Source: Thermoplasmata archaeon (GTDB lineage: Archaea > Thermoplasmatota > Thermoplasmata > Thermoplasmatales > ARK-15). Taken from it: a stretch of DNA of 48,804 bases. Shown here piece after piece: positions 42,045 through 48,804 of the stretch. Numbering within the stretch: the first letter of the stretch is position 1; each line of letters starts with the position of its first letter. A model generated the notes under the pieces. The model searched no databases, was not told the origin of the DNA, and worked only from the letters and a program-made list of their open reading frames with translations. A program made the translations under genes and the position numbers. Where the stretch lies: contig JAGDXS010000016.1 in the NCBI GenBank assembly GCA_023261755.1, positions 1 through 48,804 of the forward strand, read 5' to 3'.

Positions 42045-42953
42045 TTAAATTAAATAAGAGATAAGCAAAGGAACGAGTACTGTTGCATCACCTTCTACAG
42101 TGATGTGGTTCGCCTTTGGTTTTATTTTTCCCCATGAAATGGCTTCCCTTGTTCTAGCTCCTGATAGGGATCCATCCCATTCAACAGCAGTTGTTATATA
42201 AACAGCATAATCTAGGCCACCCCTGAACTGGTTCCACCAAATTGTATGGTGCTTTGAAATTCCGCCGCCAAGCATGAGAGCACCGGTCTTTTTTGCTGTA
42301 AAAACAATATCGGAGAGCATATGCTCATCCTGAAACATATTTATTCCAAAGTTTCTGTTCATTTCCCAGAATGTCCAGAGTTGTGAGCCAACTGCACCAT
42401 CAGTGATTCCAGGAACAATTATTGGTATTTTATTTTTATATGCCCAGTAAAGTATGGAATCCTTTTTGTTTATAAATTTTCCAAGTTCCCATATTAATTC
42501 ATATGTGCTCCACTGTTTGATTTCAATGTTTGAAAGGAATTCCTGCATCTTTTCTTCTATTATTTTTCCATAGTTATCTCTTGGAATTATTACGTTTCCG
42601 AGCCTGTATATGCCTTTTTTGCTCAATTCAATATCGTCCATTTCAAAGGCACCGTGATAATATTCACTGAATGACCTTGCAATGTCATGATCCAAAGTAC
42701 CGCAAGTGGTGATCACAACATCAAATAATTTTTTTTCAATCGCCTGTCTAATCGGGCCTCTTAAACCCGTTGATATGATATCAGCTGGAAAGGAGAAAAA
42801 TTTTACAGTTCCCTTATCATCCTCCATTTTTTTAAGCATCTGTGCTGCATCGGCCAGCTTCTTAGCTGTAAAGCCACCCGATGTTGAAAAATATTTAATG
42901 AGATCTACTACTTTCAAATCACTGCTTACTGAAATATCCTGAACTTTTTTCAT
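42045..42953 (-). CDS. dys: Deoxyhypusine synthase
   Basis: Uses spermidine and NAD to modify one lysine of aIF5A. The 302 residues include FSTSGGFTAKKLADAA, VITTCGTLDHDIA, the GGGISKHHTIWWNQFRGG segment whose lysine is the catalytic residue, and AVEWDGSLSGA. AGGGTGA lies five bases before ATG 42953; an upstream GTG sits inside that site. It is translated from the tyrS transcript, with tyrS ending at 42959, a translation-related pairing. Confidence 0.95.
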   Translation of the reverse strand: MKKVQDISVSSDLKVVDLIKYFSTSGGFTAKKLADAAQMLKKMEDDKGTVKFFSFPADIISTGLRGPIRQAIEKKLFDVVITTCGTLDHDIARSFSEYYHGAFEMDDIELSKKGIYRLGNVIIPRDNYGKIIEEKMQEFLSNIEIKQWSTYELIWELGKFINKKDSILYWAYKNKIPIIVPGITDGAVGSQLWTFWEMNRNFGINMFQDEHMLSDIVFTAKKTGALMLGGGISKHHTIWWNQFRGGLDYAVYITTAVEWDGSLSGARTREAISWGKIKPKANHITVEGDATVLVPLLISYLI

Positions 42954-42958
42954 AATGT

Positions 42959-43975
42959 TCACCCTATTTTGTTTATCATTTCCTGTAATTCTGGATGGTT
43001 ATTAAAATGCTTTCTTACAGGTTCAAGAATTTCAATGAGAATTTCAGATATGTTTTCCTTAAGGTCTAAAGGATGAATTTCCCTTTTTGAATAAAATTCT
43101 TCCAACTCTTTGTAATTTTTTACTATTATATCGCCACCATACTTTTTTTCTATTTTAATTTCATTCTTGTAGTAAGGGAATATAATATATCTATAAATAT
43201 CAAGAATGGGGTTATTTTCAACATCACCCTCAGGGCAAAATGCTCCCTTTATTTTTGATTTTATCTTTTCTGGTGAATCCGTCACGAATATTGCACTGTC
43301 TGCTTTACTCTTGCTCATCTTTGAAGTAAAATCCATCCTATTTCCTCCCTTGAGGCCTGTCAACAATGGAGTGTGAATTGCGACTGGCTTTTTAAATCCC
43401 AATTTTGGTGCAAGTTCTCTTGCAAGCATATGCGCATGCCTTTGATCCATACCACCCAGTGCAATATCTAAATCCATGTGAAAAATGTCCGTTACCTGCA
43501 TAAAAGGATAGATAATTTTTGATGAATCAAGATCCATGTCGGTATCCTTTCTGCCCATAATGTCCATGGCCCTCCTTACCCTGTTGAGAGTGGTATTTTT
43601 TGCTACCTTTATTATCTTTTCCCAATATTGTTTGGAATCAACAAGGTCATCGGCATAAACAAAATCCACACTTTCTGGAACACCAATAGCAAGGAATGAT
43701 TGTTTCATAATTTCTGCAGATAACCTAATCTTTTCCATATCCCCGCCAAATTTATCATTTATATATGCGTGCCAGTCAGCCAATAAAATGCGCATATTAA
43801 TTCCTGATTCAACAAGGTCTTTAACCTTGTTACCGCAAATAAGGCCGGTTCCAAGGTGAACAAGCCCAGAAGGTTCAAAGCCTATGTACCCTTTTAAATT
43901 TTTACCTTCAAGCGATTTTAAATCTTCCAAGGTCACTATTTCTTCAGCATTCTTAATCACTTTTTCTATATTCAT
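42959..43975 (-). CDS. tyrS: Tyrosyl-tRNA synthetase
   Basis: Class I synthetase that charges tRNA-Tyr. The 338-residue archaeal-type enzyme has the HIGH-like site GYIGFEPSGLVHLGTG near 29-44, the ALGGMDQRHAHMLARE segment, and KMSKS in SKMSKSKADSA. There is no C-terminal S4 domain, as expected for archaea. It is the first gene of a tyrS-dys pair, with ATG at 43975 and an AT-rich 41-bp gap to fen. Confidence 0.96.
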   Translation of the reverse strand: MNIEKVIKNAEEIVTLEDLKSLEGKNLKGYIGFEPSGLVHLGTGLICGNKVKDLVESGINMRILLADWHAYINDKFGGDMEKIRLSAEIMKQSFLAIGVPESVDFVYADDLVDSKQYWEKIIKVAKNTTLNRVRRAMDIMGRKDTDMDLDSSKIIYPFMQVTDIFHMDLDIALGGMDQRHAHMLARELAPKLGFKKPVAIHTPLLTGLKGGNRMDFTSKMSKSKADSAIFVTDSPEKIKSKIKGAFCPEGDVENNPILDIYRYIIFPYYKNEIKIEKKYGGDIIVKNYKELEEFYSKREIHPLDLKENISEILIEILEPVRKHFNNHPELQEMINKIG

Positions 43976-44016
43976 CTGTTATGTTAATTTTTAACAAATA
44001 TAAAAATTATTTGAAT

Positions 44017-45036
44017 TCAGAACCACTGATCAATACTTTTCTGTGATCTTACTTTTTTAAAAGCTTTAAGTTTTTCTATTGCTGATATTACCCTTTCTTC
44101 AGAAAAATCGTGAAGGTTTACCATAAAATTGATAAGTTCCTTTTCATTCACATCCTTCCATTCAAGTATGTAATTATCTGTAACATCAGGCTTCAAGAAA
44201 ATTTTTCTAATAATATCATAATTTTGTATTTCAATTTTCAATGATTCCATTACTTTTTCCAAAGATCCATAAGTTTTTATATATTTTAATGCTTTTTTGG
44301 GGCCAATGTTTTTAACGCCCTCATTAAAGTCTGTTCCAATTAGAATACCTATGTCTATCAATTGCTCTCTTGATATTTCCAATTTGTTCAGAACAGAATT
44401 GAGTTCAATAATTTCAGGCTTTATTTCTTTGTAAATGTTCTTCCTTGGTATTTTTCTTTTTCCAGTTATTGTTAAATTTCTTATCAATTTTGGTGCGCCA
44501 AAAAGTAAAGAATCAAAATCCTGCGATGCAGATGCATAAACAGACCCTTTCATAGCCATGTATGCTGCCTGGGCTTCACCTTCACTCGGTGCCTGTACCC
44601 AGGGTATACCCATAAATGTGAGCAACTGTTTTGATTCTTCAACCATGTCTTTTGTTAATTTACTGGATTGCTGTGACATCACCCTTGCTTTTTCCATGTC
44701 ACCTGATTCAAGTGCCTCTTTCCATTCCTGTTCAGCCTTTTCCCTTCTTTCTATTCTTTCTACAATTGTTCTACCTTTTAACTCAGGAGGCTTTCCATCA
44801 AAAATAAATGCAGGTTTAATACCTAATTCTATTATGTTTACTGTTCTGTAAAATAATCCAGAAAGGTGTGAAGTAATTCTTCCATTTTTGTCCATTAATG
44901 GTGTGCCGTCAGATTGCCTTATAATGCTCAAAAATTGGTATAATGTATTATAACCATCTATTGCAATACTTTTGCCTTTTAATTCCTCAAATTCTATCTC
45001 CTTCGATTCAACAATGTCTGAAATATCTACACCCAT
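44017..45036 (-). CDS. fen: Flap endonuclease 1
   Basis: Structure-specific 5' nuclease that removes flaps in Okazaki fragment maturation and repair. The 339 residues have the N domain (SIAIDGYNTLYQFLS, FIFDGKPP), the I domain (SEGEAQAAYMA, ASQDFDSLLFG, TDFNEGVKNIGPKKAL), and a C-terminal PCNA-binding box KSIDQWF. Its ATG directly follows the radB stop codon, so the two repair genes form an operon. Confidence 0.97.
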   Translation of the reverse strand: MGVDISDIVESKEIEFEELKGKSIAIDGYNTLYQFLSIIRQSDGTPLMDKNGRITSHLSGLFYRTVNIIELGIKPAFIFDGKPPELKGRTIVERIERREKAEQEWKEALESGDMEKARVMSQQSSKLTKDMVEESKQLLTFMGIPWVQAPSEGEAQAAYMAMKGSVYASASQDFDSLLFGAPKLIRNLTITGKRKIPRKNIYKEIKPEIIELNSVLNKLEISREQLIDIGILIGTDFNEGVKNIGPKKALKYIKTYGSLEKVMESLKIEIQNYDIIRKIFLKPDVTDNYILEWKDVNEKELINFMVNLHDFSEERVISAIEKLKAFKKVRSQKSIDQWF

Positions 45037-45702
45037 TTATTCAACCTCCCTTAAACCATCATCCAATATAATAAAATTTGCTGATTTCCCAACATTTATT
45101 GATCTATGTTTTTCCAATATGGCAGTTCTTAAATCATCTTTTTTCTCCAATCTTATTATTGTTTTTATTGCGGGATTGATGTAAAAACCACCAACATCCT
45201 TCATCTTATCATCTCTGAAACTGTAATATACTCTAGATGTTATAATTACAACCATATTATTATTTTTTGCCATTTCCTCTAAAAGACCCAATTGTTTGGA
45301 TAATGATGCAATTAGATCATTTTTATTTAATTCTAGGCCATAATATTCAGTGAATGAATCTATTACAATTATTTTTATCTCTTTATCCATACTTACTAGA
45401 TTGTAAATGTTTCTTAACCTTTCCTCCTGATCCAAAAAACTCTTTGGATTGTAAAAAATAATTTTTTTAGCTAATTCTTTATCACCATTTGTCATCTTGT
45501 ATAGCCTTTCGGGAGAAACTTTTTCTGTATCCAAAAAGACCGTTTTATTACCTTTTCTTGCCTGGTATATTGAAAAATACAAAACAAAATTTGTTTTTCC
45601 TGTACCAGGCTCGCCATAAATTTCTGTTATTGAACCTACCTCTATACCACCTTTTAACATTTTATCTATTGAAAGGATTCCGGTTTCCAATCTTTCTACC
45701 AT
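45037..45702 (-). CDS. radB: DNA repair and recombination protein RadB
   Basis: A 221-residue RecA/RadA paralogue of euryarchaea thought to help RadA in recombination. Walker A is GEPGTGKT at 30-37, with a strand IIVIDSFTEYYG as Walker B. The short length lacks the N-terminal HhH domain of RadA, which identifies it as RadB. It precedes fen directly. The TATA-like box at 45728-45735 predicts a leaderless mRNA. Confidence 0.94.
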   Translation of the reverse strand: MVERLETGILSIDKMLKGGIEVGSITEIYGEPGTGKTNFVLYFSIYQARKGNKTVFLDTEKVSPERLYKMTNGDKELAKKIIFYNPKSFLDQEERLRNIYNLVSMDKEIKIIVIDSFTEYYGLELNKNDLIASLSKQLGLLEEMAKNNNMVVIITSRVYYSFRDDKMKDVGGFYINPAIKTIIRLEKKDDLRTAILEKHRSINVGKSANFIILDDGLREVE

Positions 45703-45727
45703 TTCAATATTAATAAATATTTTTGGG

Positions 45728-45745
45728 TAAATAAACCTTTAATAA
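45728..45745. promoter_or_regulatory. Abutting divergent promoters of radB-fen and the TraB gene
   Basis: The minus-strand box TTTATTTA (45728-45735) lies 28 bp before the radB ATG. The plus-strand box TTTAATAA (45738-45745) lies about 26 bp before the TraB-family ATG. Only two bases separate them, so TBP binding at one may exclude the other. Confidence 0.45.
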
Positions 45746-45767
45746 TTGATCAATATTTGGAATTTAA

Positions 45768-46439
45768 ATGATAAAGATAGTTGGAGTGGCACATGTAATT
45801 AATTTAAGAAATAAGATATATGCATTGATGGATTATGAAATGCCAGATGCAGTTGCTTTGGAGTTGGACCAATATAGGTTAAATGCACTTTTGAATAAAG
45901 TTCACGAAAGCAAAGGAATCTCCATGTTCAATATACTCGGAATAATTCAAAAAAGAATTGCAAGCTTTCAAAACGTTTCTCCAGGTGAAGAAATGCTTGC
46001 GGCTTATGAAAAGGCCTCTTTACTCAATAAACCAGTTTTTTTAATTGATATGGACATTAAGCAAACTTATTATAAATACAAAAAAGAGGTAAGGTTAATT
46101 GAAAAAATAAAATTATTCTTTTCAATATTTTTTTCATTCATTCCGAGAAAATCAAGTTCAATATCTTTGGAAGAAGTTTTACAGAATGAATCTAAATTTA
46201 TAGAAGGTTTTAGAAAAAGTTATCCATCATTTGTTAAGGTTCTTCTTGATGACAGGGAAGAATACATGGCAAGGAATCTTGCCAATTTGGAAAAGTATGG
46301 AAAAGTGCTTGCATTCGTAGGTGATGGTCATTTAAATGGTCTTAAGAAAAGATTGCCAGATGCTGAAACTATCCCACTGAAAACCTTTTTGGAACTCAAT
46401 TTACCAAACAATGAATTCAGGATGACAATAAAATTATGA
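45768..46439 (+). CDS. TraB/PrgY-family protein, short form
   Basis: A 223-residue protein with TraB/GumN marks: GVAHVINLRNKIY, AVALELDQYRLNALL and VLAFVGDGHLNGLKK, including the conserved GxxH and GxxH-like (VGDGH) pair thought to form a metalloprotease-type site. Longer archaeal TraB proteins carry a C-terminal membrane domain, which is absent here; one moderately hydrophobic stretch lies near 120-133 (IKLFFSIFFSFIP). Function in archaea is unknown. Predicted leaderless. Confidence 0.82.
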   Translation: MIKIVGVAHVINLRNKIYALMDYEMPDAVALELDQYRLNALLNKVHESKGISMFNILGIIQKRIASFQNVSPGEEMLAAYEKASLLNKPVFLIDMDIKQTYYKYKKEVRLIEKIKLFFSIFFSFIPRKSSSISLEEVLQNESKFIEGFRKSYPSFVKVLLDDREEYMARNLANLEKYGKVLAFVGDGHLNGLKKRLPDAETIPLKTFLELNLPNNEFRMTIKL

Positions 46440-46483
46440 AAAATTTAATAATATAATTGCATTGAGCATTTTGGTGATAAATC

Positions 46484-47494
46484 ATGCCCATTAAACTTGA
46501 GGAAGTTAGGTACGGAACAGATCTTATAAAAAGAGGATTTGCCAAGATGCAGAAAGGGGGCGTGATAATGGATGTTGTTAATGCCGAGCAGGCAAAGATA
46601 GCTGAGGAAGCAGGTGCCGTTGCAGTAATGGCATTAGAAAAGGTACCCGCTGATATTAGAGCGGCGGGAGGTGTAGCAAGAATGGCAGATCCTGTAAAAA
46701 TTCAAGAAATTATGGATGCAGTATCAATACCCGTTATGGCTAAGGTCAGGATAGGCCATATTTCTGAAGCAAGAGCTCTTGAAGCAATGGAAGTGGATAT
46801 GATTGATGAGAGTGAGGTTCTAACACCGGCAGATCCATTTTTCCATATAGATAAAAGAGAATTTGTTGTTCCTTTCGTATGTGGTGCTAGAAATTTAGGT
46901 GAAGCAGTAAGGAGGATATGGGAAGGGGCTGCAATGATAAGAACAAAGGGAGAGGCAGGAACAGGGAATGTTATAGAGGCAGTTAGGCACATTCACCTTG
47001 TAAATAGAGCAATAGAATCTTTAAAATTAAAGAATGATGCTGAATTATTCTCTATTGCAGAAAAATATGCTCAGAGTTATACAGAATTATATTTGCAAAT
47101 AAAGGAAATAAATGGGGAAGAAAAGAAAATAGGAAAGAAGGAAATAATCTATTCTAAATACACATATGATGAAATAATAAATGGTTTATACAAGGAAATT
47201 AAAGAAATAAAGAGACTTGGAAGATTACCTGTGGTGAACTTTGCAGCAGGTGGTGTTGCAACACCTGCAGATGCTGCTCTAATGATGCAGATGGGTATGG
47301 ATGGTGTATTTGTTGGTTCAGGAATATTCAAATCACCAAATCCAAAGGAAATGGCAAGGGCTATTGTTGAAGCAGTATTGAATTATGATAAACCAGAGGT
47401 AGTTAAAGAGGTATCAAAAAATCTTTCAGGAATGAAGGGTACAGAAATATCATCAATACCTCAGGAACAGCGTTTGCAGGAAAGAGGATGGTAA
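46484..47494 (+). CDS. pdxS: Pyridoxal 5'-phosphate synthase lyase subunit PdxS
   Basis: Builds PLP from ribose 5-phosphate, glyceraldehyde 3-phosphate and ammonia, normally with glutaminase PdxT. The (beta/alpha)8 protein shows catalytic Lys87 ([10 protein letters not shown]) and Lys155 ([10 protein letters not shown]), with Asp30 in GGVIMDVV. The 336 residues include an insertion of about 40 residues near 178-215 ([16 protein letters not shown]), seen in archaeal members. GGTGAT (46473-46478) precedes ATG by five bases. No pdxT is in the window. tRNA-Arg begins one base after its stop. Confidence 0.96.
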   Translation: MPIKLEEVRYGTDLIKRGFAKMQKGGVIMDVVNAEQAKIAEEAGAVAVMALEKVPADIRAAGGVARMADPVKIQEIMDAVSIPVMAKVRIGHISEARALEAMEVDMIDESEVLTPADPFFHIDKREFVVPFVCGARNLGEAVRRIWEGAAMIRTKGEAGTGNVIEAVRHIHLVNRAIESLKLKNDAELFSIAEKYAQSYTELYLQIKEINGEEKKIGKKEIIYSKYTYDEIINGLYKEIKEIKRLGRLPVVNFAAGGVATPADAALMMQMGMDGVFVGSGIFKSPNPKEMARAIVEAVLNYDKPEVVKEVSKNLSGMKGTEISSIPQEQRLQERGW

Positions 47495-47495
47495 A

Positions 47496-47570
47496 GGGCT
47501 CGTGGCCTAGTTTGGACAAGGCACTGGCCTTCTAAGCCAGGGATCGCGGGTTCAAATCCCGCCGGGCCCG
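47496..47570 (+). tRNA. tRNA-Arg (TCT anticodon)
   Basis: A complete 75-nt cloverleaf: acceptor GGGCTCG/CGGGCCC with one T-G pair, D arm, anticodon stem CTGGC/GCCAG with loop CTTCTAA (anticodon TCT, codon AGA), variable loop GGATC, T arm GCGGG-TTCAAAT-CCCGC, discriminator G73. CCA is not encoded. It begins one base after pdxS and is followed 51 bp later by an integrase, so its 3' half is a likely attachment site. Confidence 0.97.
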
Positions 47571-47574
47571 TTAA

Positions 47575-47590
47575 TATTCATAAGTGAATA
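47575..47590. repeat. 16-bp inverted repeat between tRNA-Arg and integrase
   Basis: TATTCA, a four-base TAAG spacer, and TGAATA form a perfect six-base inverted repeat directly before the integrase TATA box (47592-47599). It could be an operator for the integrase or part of the recombination arm. It is too AT-rich to be a strong terminator. Confidence 0.45.
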
Positions 47591-47591
47591 C

Positions 47592-47599
47592 TTTAAATA
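47592..47599 (+). promoter_or_regulatory. TATA box for the integrase gene
   Basis: TTTAAATA lies 23-30 bp before ATG 47622, predicting a leaderless transcript. The upstream inverted repeat would overlap the BRE region. Confidence 0.55.
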
Positions 47600-47621
47600 A
47601 GAGCAAGTGTTACTATCAACC

Positions 47622-48804
47622 ATGACATTTGAACCTAAATACAAAATTTTGTTAGAAAATAATTTTGTGAGAAGATGGTATGAAAATGTTAGTGCAGGAT
47701 CAAAGATTACGGCTGATGTTTATTTAAGAACTTTAGGGTTATTTTGTGAATTGAATAATACAGAACCAGATGAAATTGTTAAACTTGCAAAGGATGAACC
47801 AAGAGAGTTCAAGAATAAATTTCTTGATTTTGTAAGATCTTTGGAAAAACAAGGTAAGGCAGGATCGTATATTGTGAGATTTAAAAAGGCACTGAAATCT
47901 TGGCTAAAATTCAACGATATAGATTTAAAATTAGATGTTAAGATAAAAAGTGAATATGAAACGCCAAGGATAGCAAACGAAAGGGTACCCAGCAAGGAAG
48001 AACTTTCAAGGATAATAAGGAAAGCATCATCGAGGGGAAGGGTAGCAATAGCGCTGATGGCTTTCTCAGGATTAAGGCCAGAATCCTTAGGAAATTACGA
48101 TGGAACAGATGGCATAAGGCTCGGTGATCTCAAGGAACTTAACCTTGATACCCTAGAATTTGAGAAATCCCCTACAATATTAATTGTGAGAGCCTCTCTG
48201 AGCAAGGCCAGGCATCAGTATTTTACTTTTATTCCTGAGGAAGGAATCACATATATCAAAGAATACTTGATTGAAAGAAAAAACAAGGGAGAAAAATTTT
48301 CCCATGACACACCTTTATTAATATTTGAAGGGAAGGGAGTTAAATCACACAGCATGTTAAGGACACAGTTAATAACCAGGGATATCAGAGAAGCAATACG
48401 TAATGCTGGACTTAATATGAGACCATATGTTTTAAGAGGATACTTTGCCACAGCTCTGGACATTGCTGAATCAAAGGGCTTGATATCACATCCATGGAGG
48501 ATGTTCATAATGGGTCACAAGGGTGATATTGAGGCGAGGTATTCAACAAACAAGAGATTACCACCAGATATGATTGAGGAAATGAGGGAATCCTATAAAA
48601 AATGCACAAAATACATTGAAACAGTGGTAAGAGAACCAGGAGTGAATGATGCAAAGATATTCTTCATGAAACAGTTATTGCTTGCCGTAGGCTATAAAGA
48701 AGATGAGATAGAAAGGATCGATCTCGAGCACATATCAGACGAGGATTTTCAGAAGATATTGAGGGACAAGGTAGTGGGGGCAATGACGAACAACGGGAAT
48801 AAGC
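47622..48804 (+). CDS. int: Tyrosine recombinase (integrase), runs off the window
   Basis: An open frame of 394 codons without stop before the window ends. Catalytic residues of the phage-integrase family are visible: Arg152 (FSGLRPESLG), Lys195 (LSKARHQYF), the second Arg272 in RPYVLRGYF, where the usual His is Tyr269, His299 (IMGHKGD), and the nucleophile Tyr307 (EARYST). Residues 1-120 look like a core-binding SAM-like domain. At least 87 residues follow the tyrosine, more than in compact recombinases. It starts 51 bp from the tRNA-Arg 3' end, the usual arrangement for an element that integrated into that tRNA. The partial 3' end is a window limit, not a truncation. Confidence 0.93.
   Translation, partial: MTFEPKYKILLENNFVRRWYENVSAGSKITADVYLRTLGLFCELNNTEPDEIVKLAKDEPREFKNKFLDFVRSLEKQGKAGSYIVRFKKALKSWLKFNDIDLKLDVKIKSEYETPRIANERVPSKEELSRIIRKASSRGRVAIALMAFSGLRPESLGNYDGTDGIRLGDLKELNLDTLEFEKSPTILIVRASLSKARHQYFTFIPEEGITYIKEYLIERKNKGEKFSHDTPLLIFEGKGVKSHSMLRTQLITRDIREAIRNAGLNMRPYVLRGYFATALDIAESKGLISHPWRMFIMGHKGDIEARYSTNKRLPPDMIEEMRESYKKCTKYIETVVREPGVNDAKIFFMKQLLLAVGYKEDEIERIDLEHISDEDFQKILRDKVVGAMTNNGNK

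Noticed and set aside
47622-48804. Integrase as a truncated pseudogene
   Set aside because: The frame is open to the window edge and all catalytic residues are present, so the missing 3' end is due to the window boundary.

Overview
The window is a gene-dense, AT-rich archaeal chromosome segment. It carries TFB, Gar1, Cbf5, Nop5, RNase P component 1, an Sm-like protein, FEN-1, RadB, deoxyhypusine synthase, aEF1B, NMD3 and archaeal-only ribosomal proteins (S4e, L19e, L32e, L37e). Many first genes of transcripts have a TATA-like box about 25-30 bp before the start codon and no room for a leader (leaderless). Internal genes use GGAGGTGA-type ribosome binding sites. Low GC, AGA/AGG arginine codons, a tungsten aldehyde oxidoreductase, a methylcitrate pair (PrpB/PrpD), a secreted esterase and an enlarged SecY suggest a heterotrophic Thermoplasmatales member (Picrophilus/Ferroplasma/Acidiplasma-like). 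That taxonomic guess is inference only.

Layout. 1-4.1 kb: end of a tRNA-His gene followed by hisS, tRNA-Lys(CTT), purB, then a gar1-tfb pair on the minus strand. 4.2-13 kb: aconitase, a large P-loop ATPase with TPR-like repeats, an MFS transporter, folP with an extra N-terminal domain, a zinc-ribbon protein and a P-loop kinase-like protein. 13-16 kb: a secreted alpha/beta hydrolase and a moaD-aor pair. 16-18 kb: Sm-like protein, L37e (54 aa) and purF, with purF starting inside the L37e gene.

18-34.4 kb: one long minus-strand ribosomal superoperon read from 34.4 kb downward: L3-L4-L23-L2-S19-L22-S3-L29-Rnp1-S17-L14-L24-S4e-L5-S14-S8-L6-L32e-L19e-L18-S5-L30-L15-SecY-AdkA-EMC3-like-Cmk-Cbf5, with Nop5 just downstream. 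Most genes are separated by a few bases or overlap. The transcript appears to begin with a roughly 92-nt RNA element that folds on paper into a three-way junction just ahead of L3. This is the best candidate for something undescribed here.

34.6-39.2 kb: a small helical protein with an SPFH protein, NMD3, Trm5 and a second MFS transporter. 39.2-41.4 kb: prpD-prpB. 41.6-46.4 kb: a tiny four-CxxC zinc protein with aEF1B, then tyrS-dys, radB-fen, and a TraB-family protein. 46.5-48.8 kb: pdxS, tRNA-Arg(TCT), and 51 bp further a tyrosine recombinase that runs off the window. This looks like the left edge of an element integrated at a tRNA gene. No stretch over about 230 bases lacks a gene. No CRISPR array, rRNA or insertion sequence was seen.
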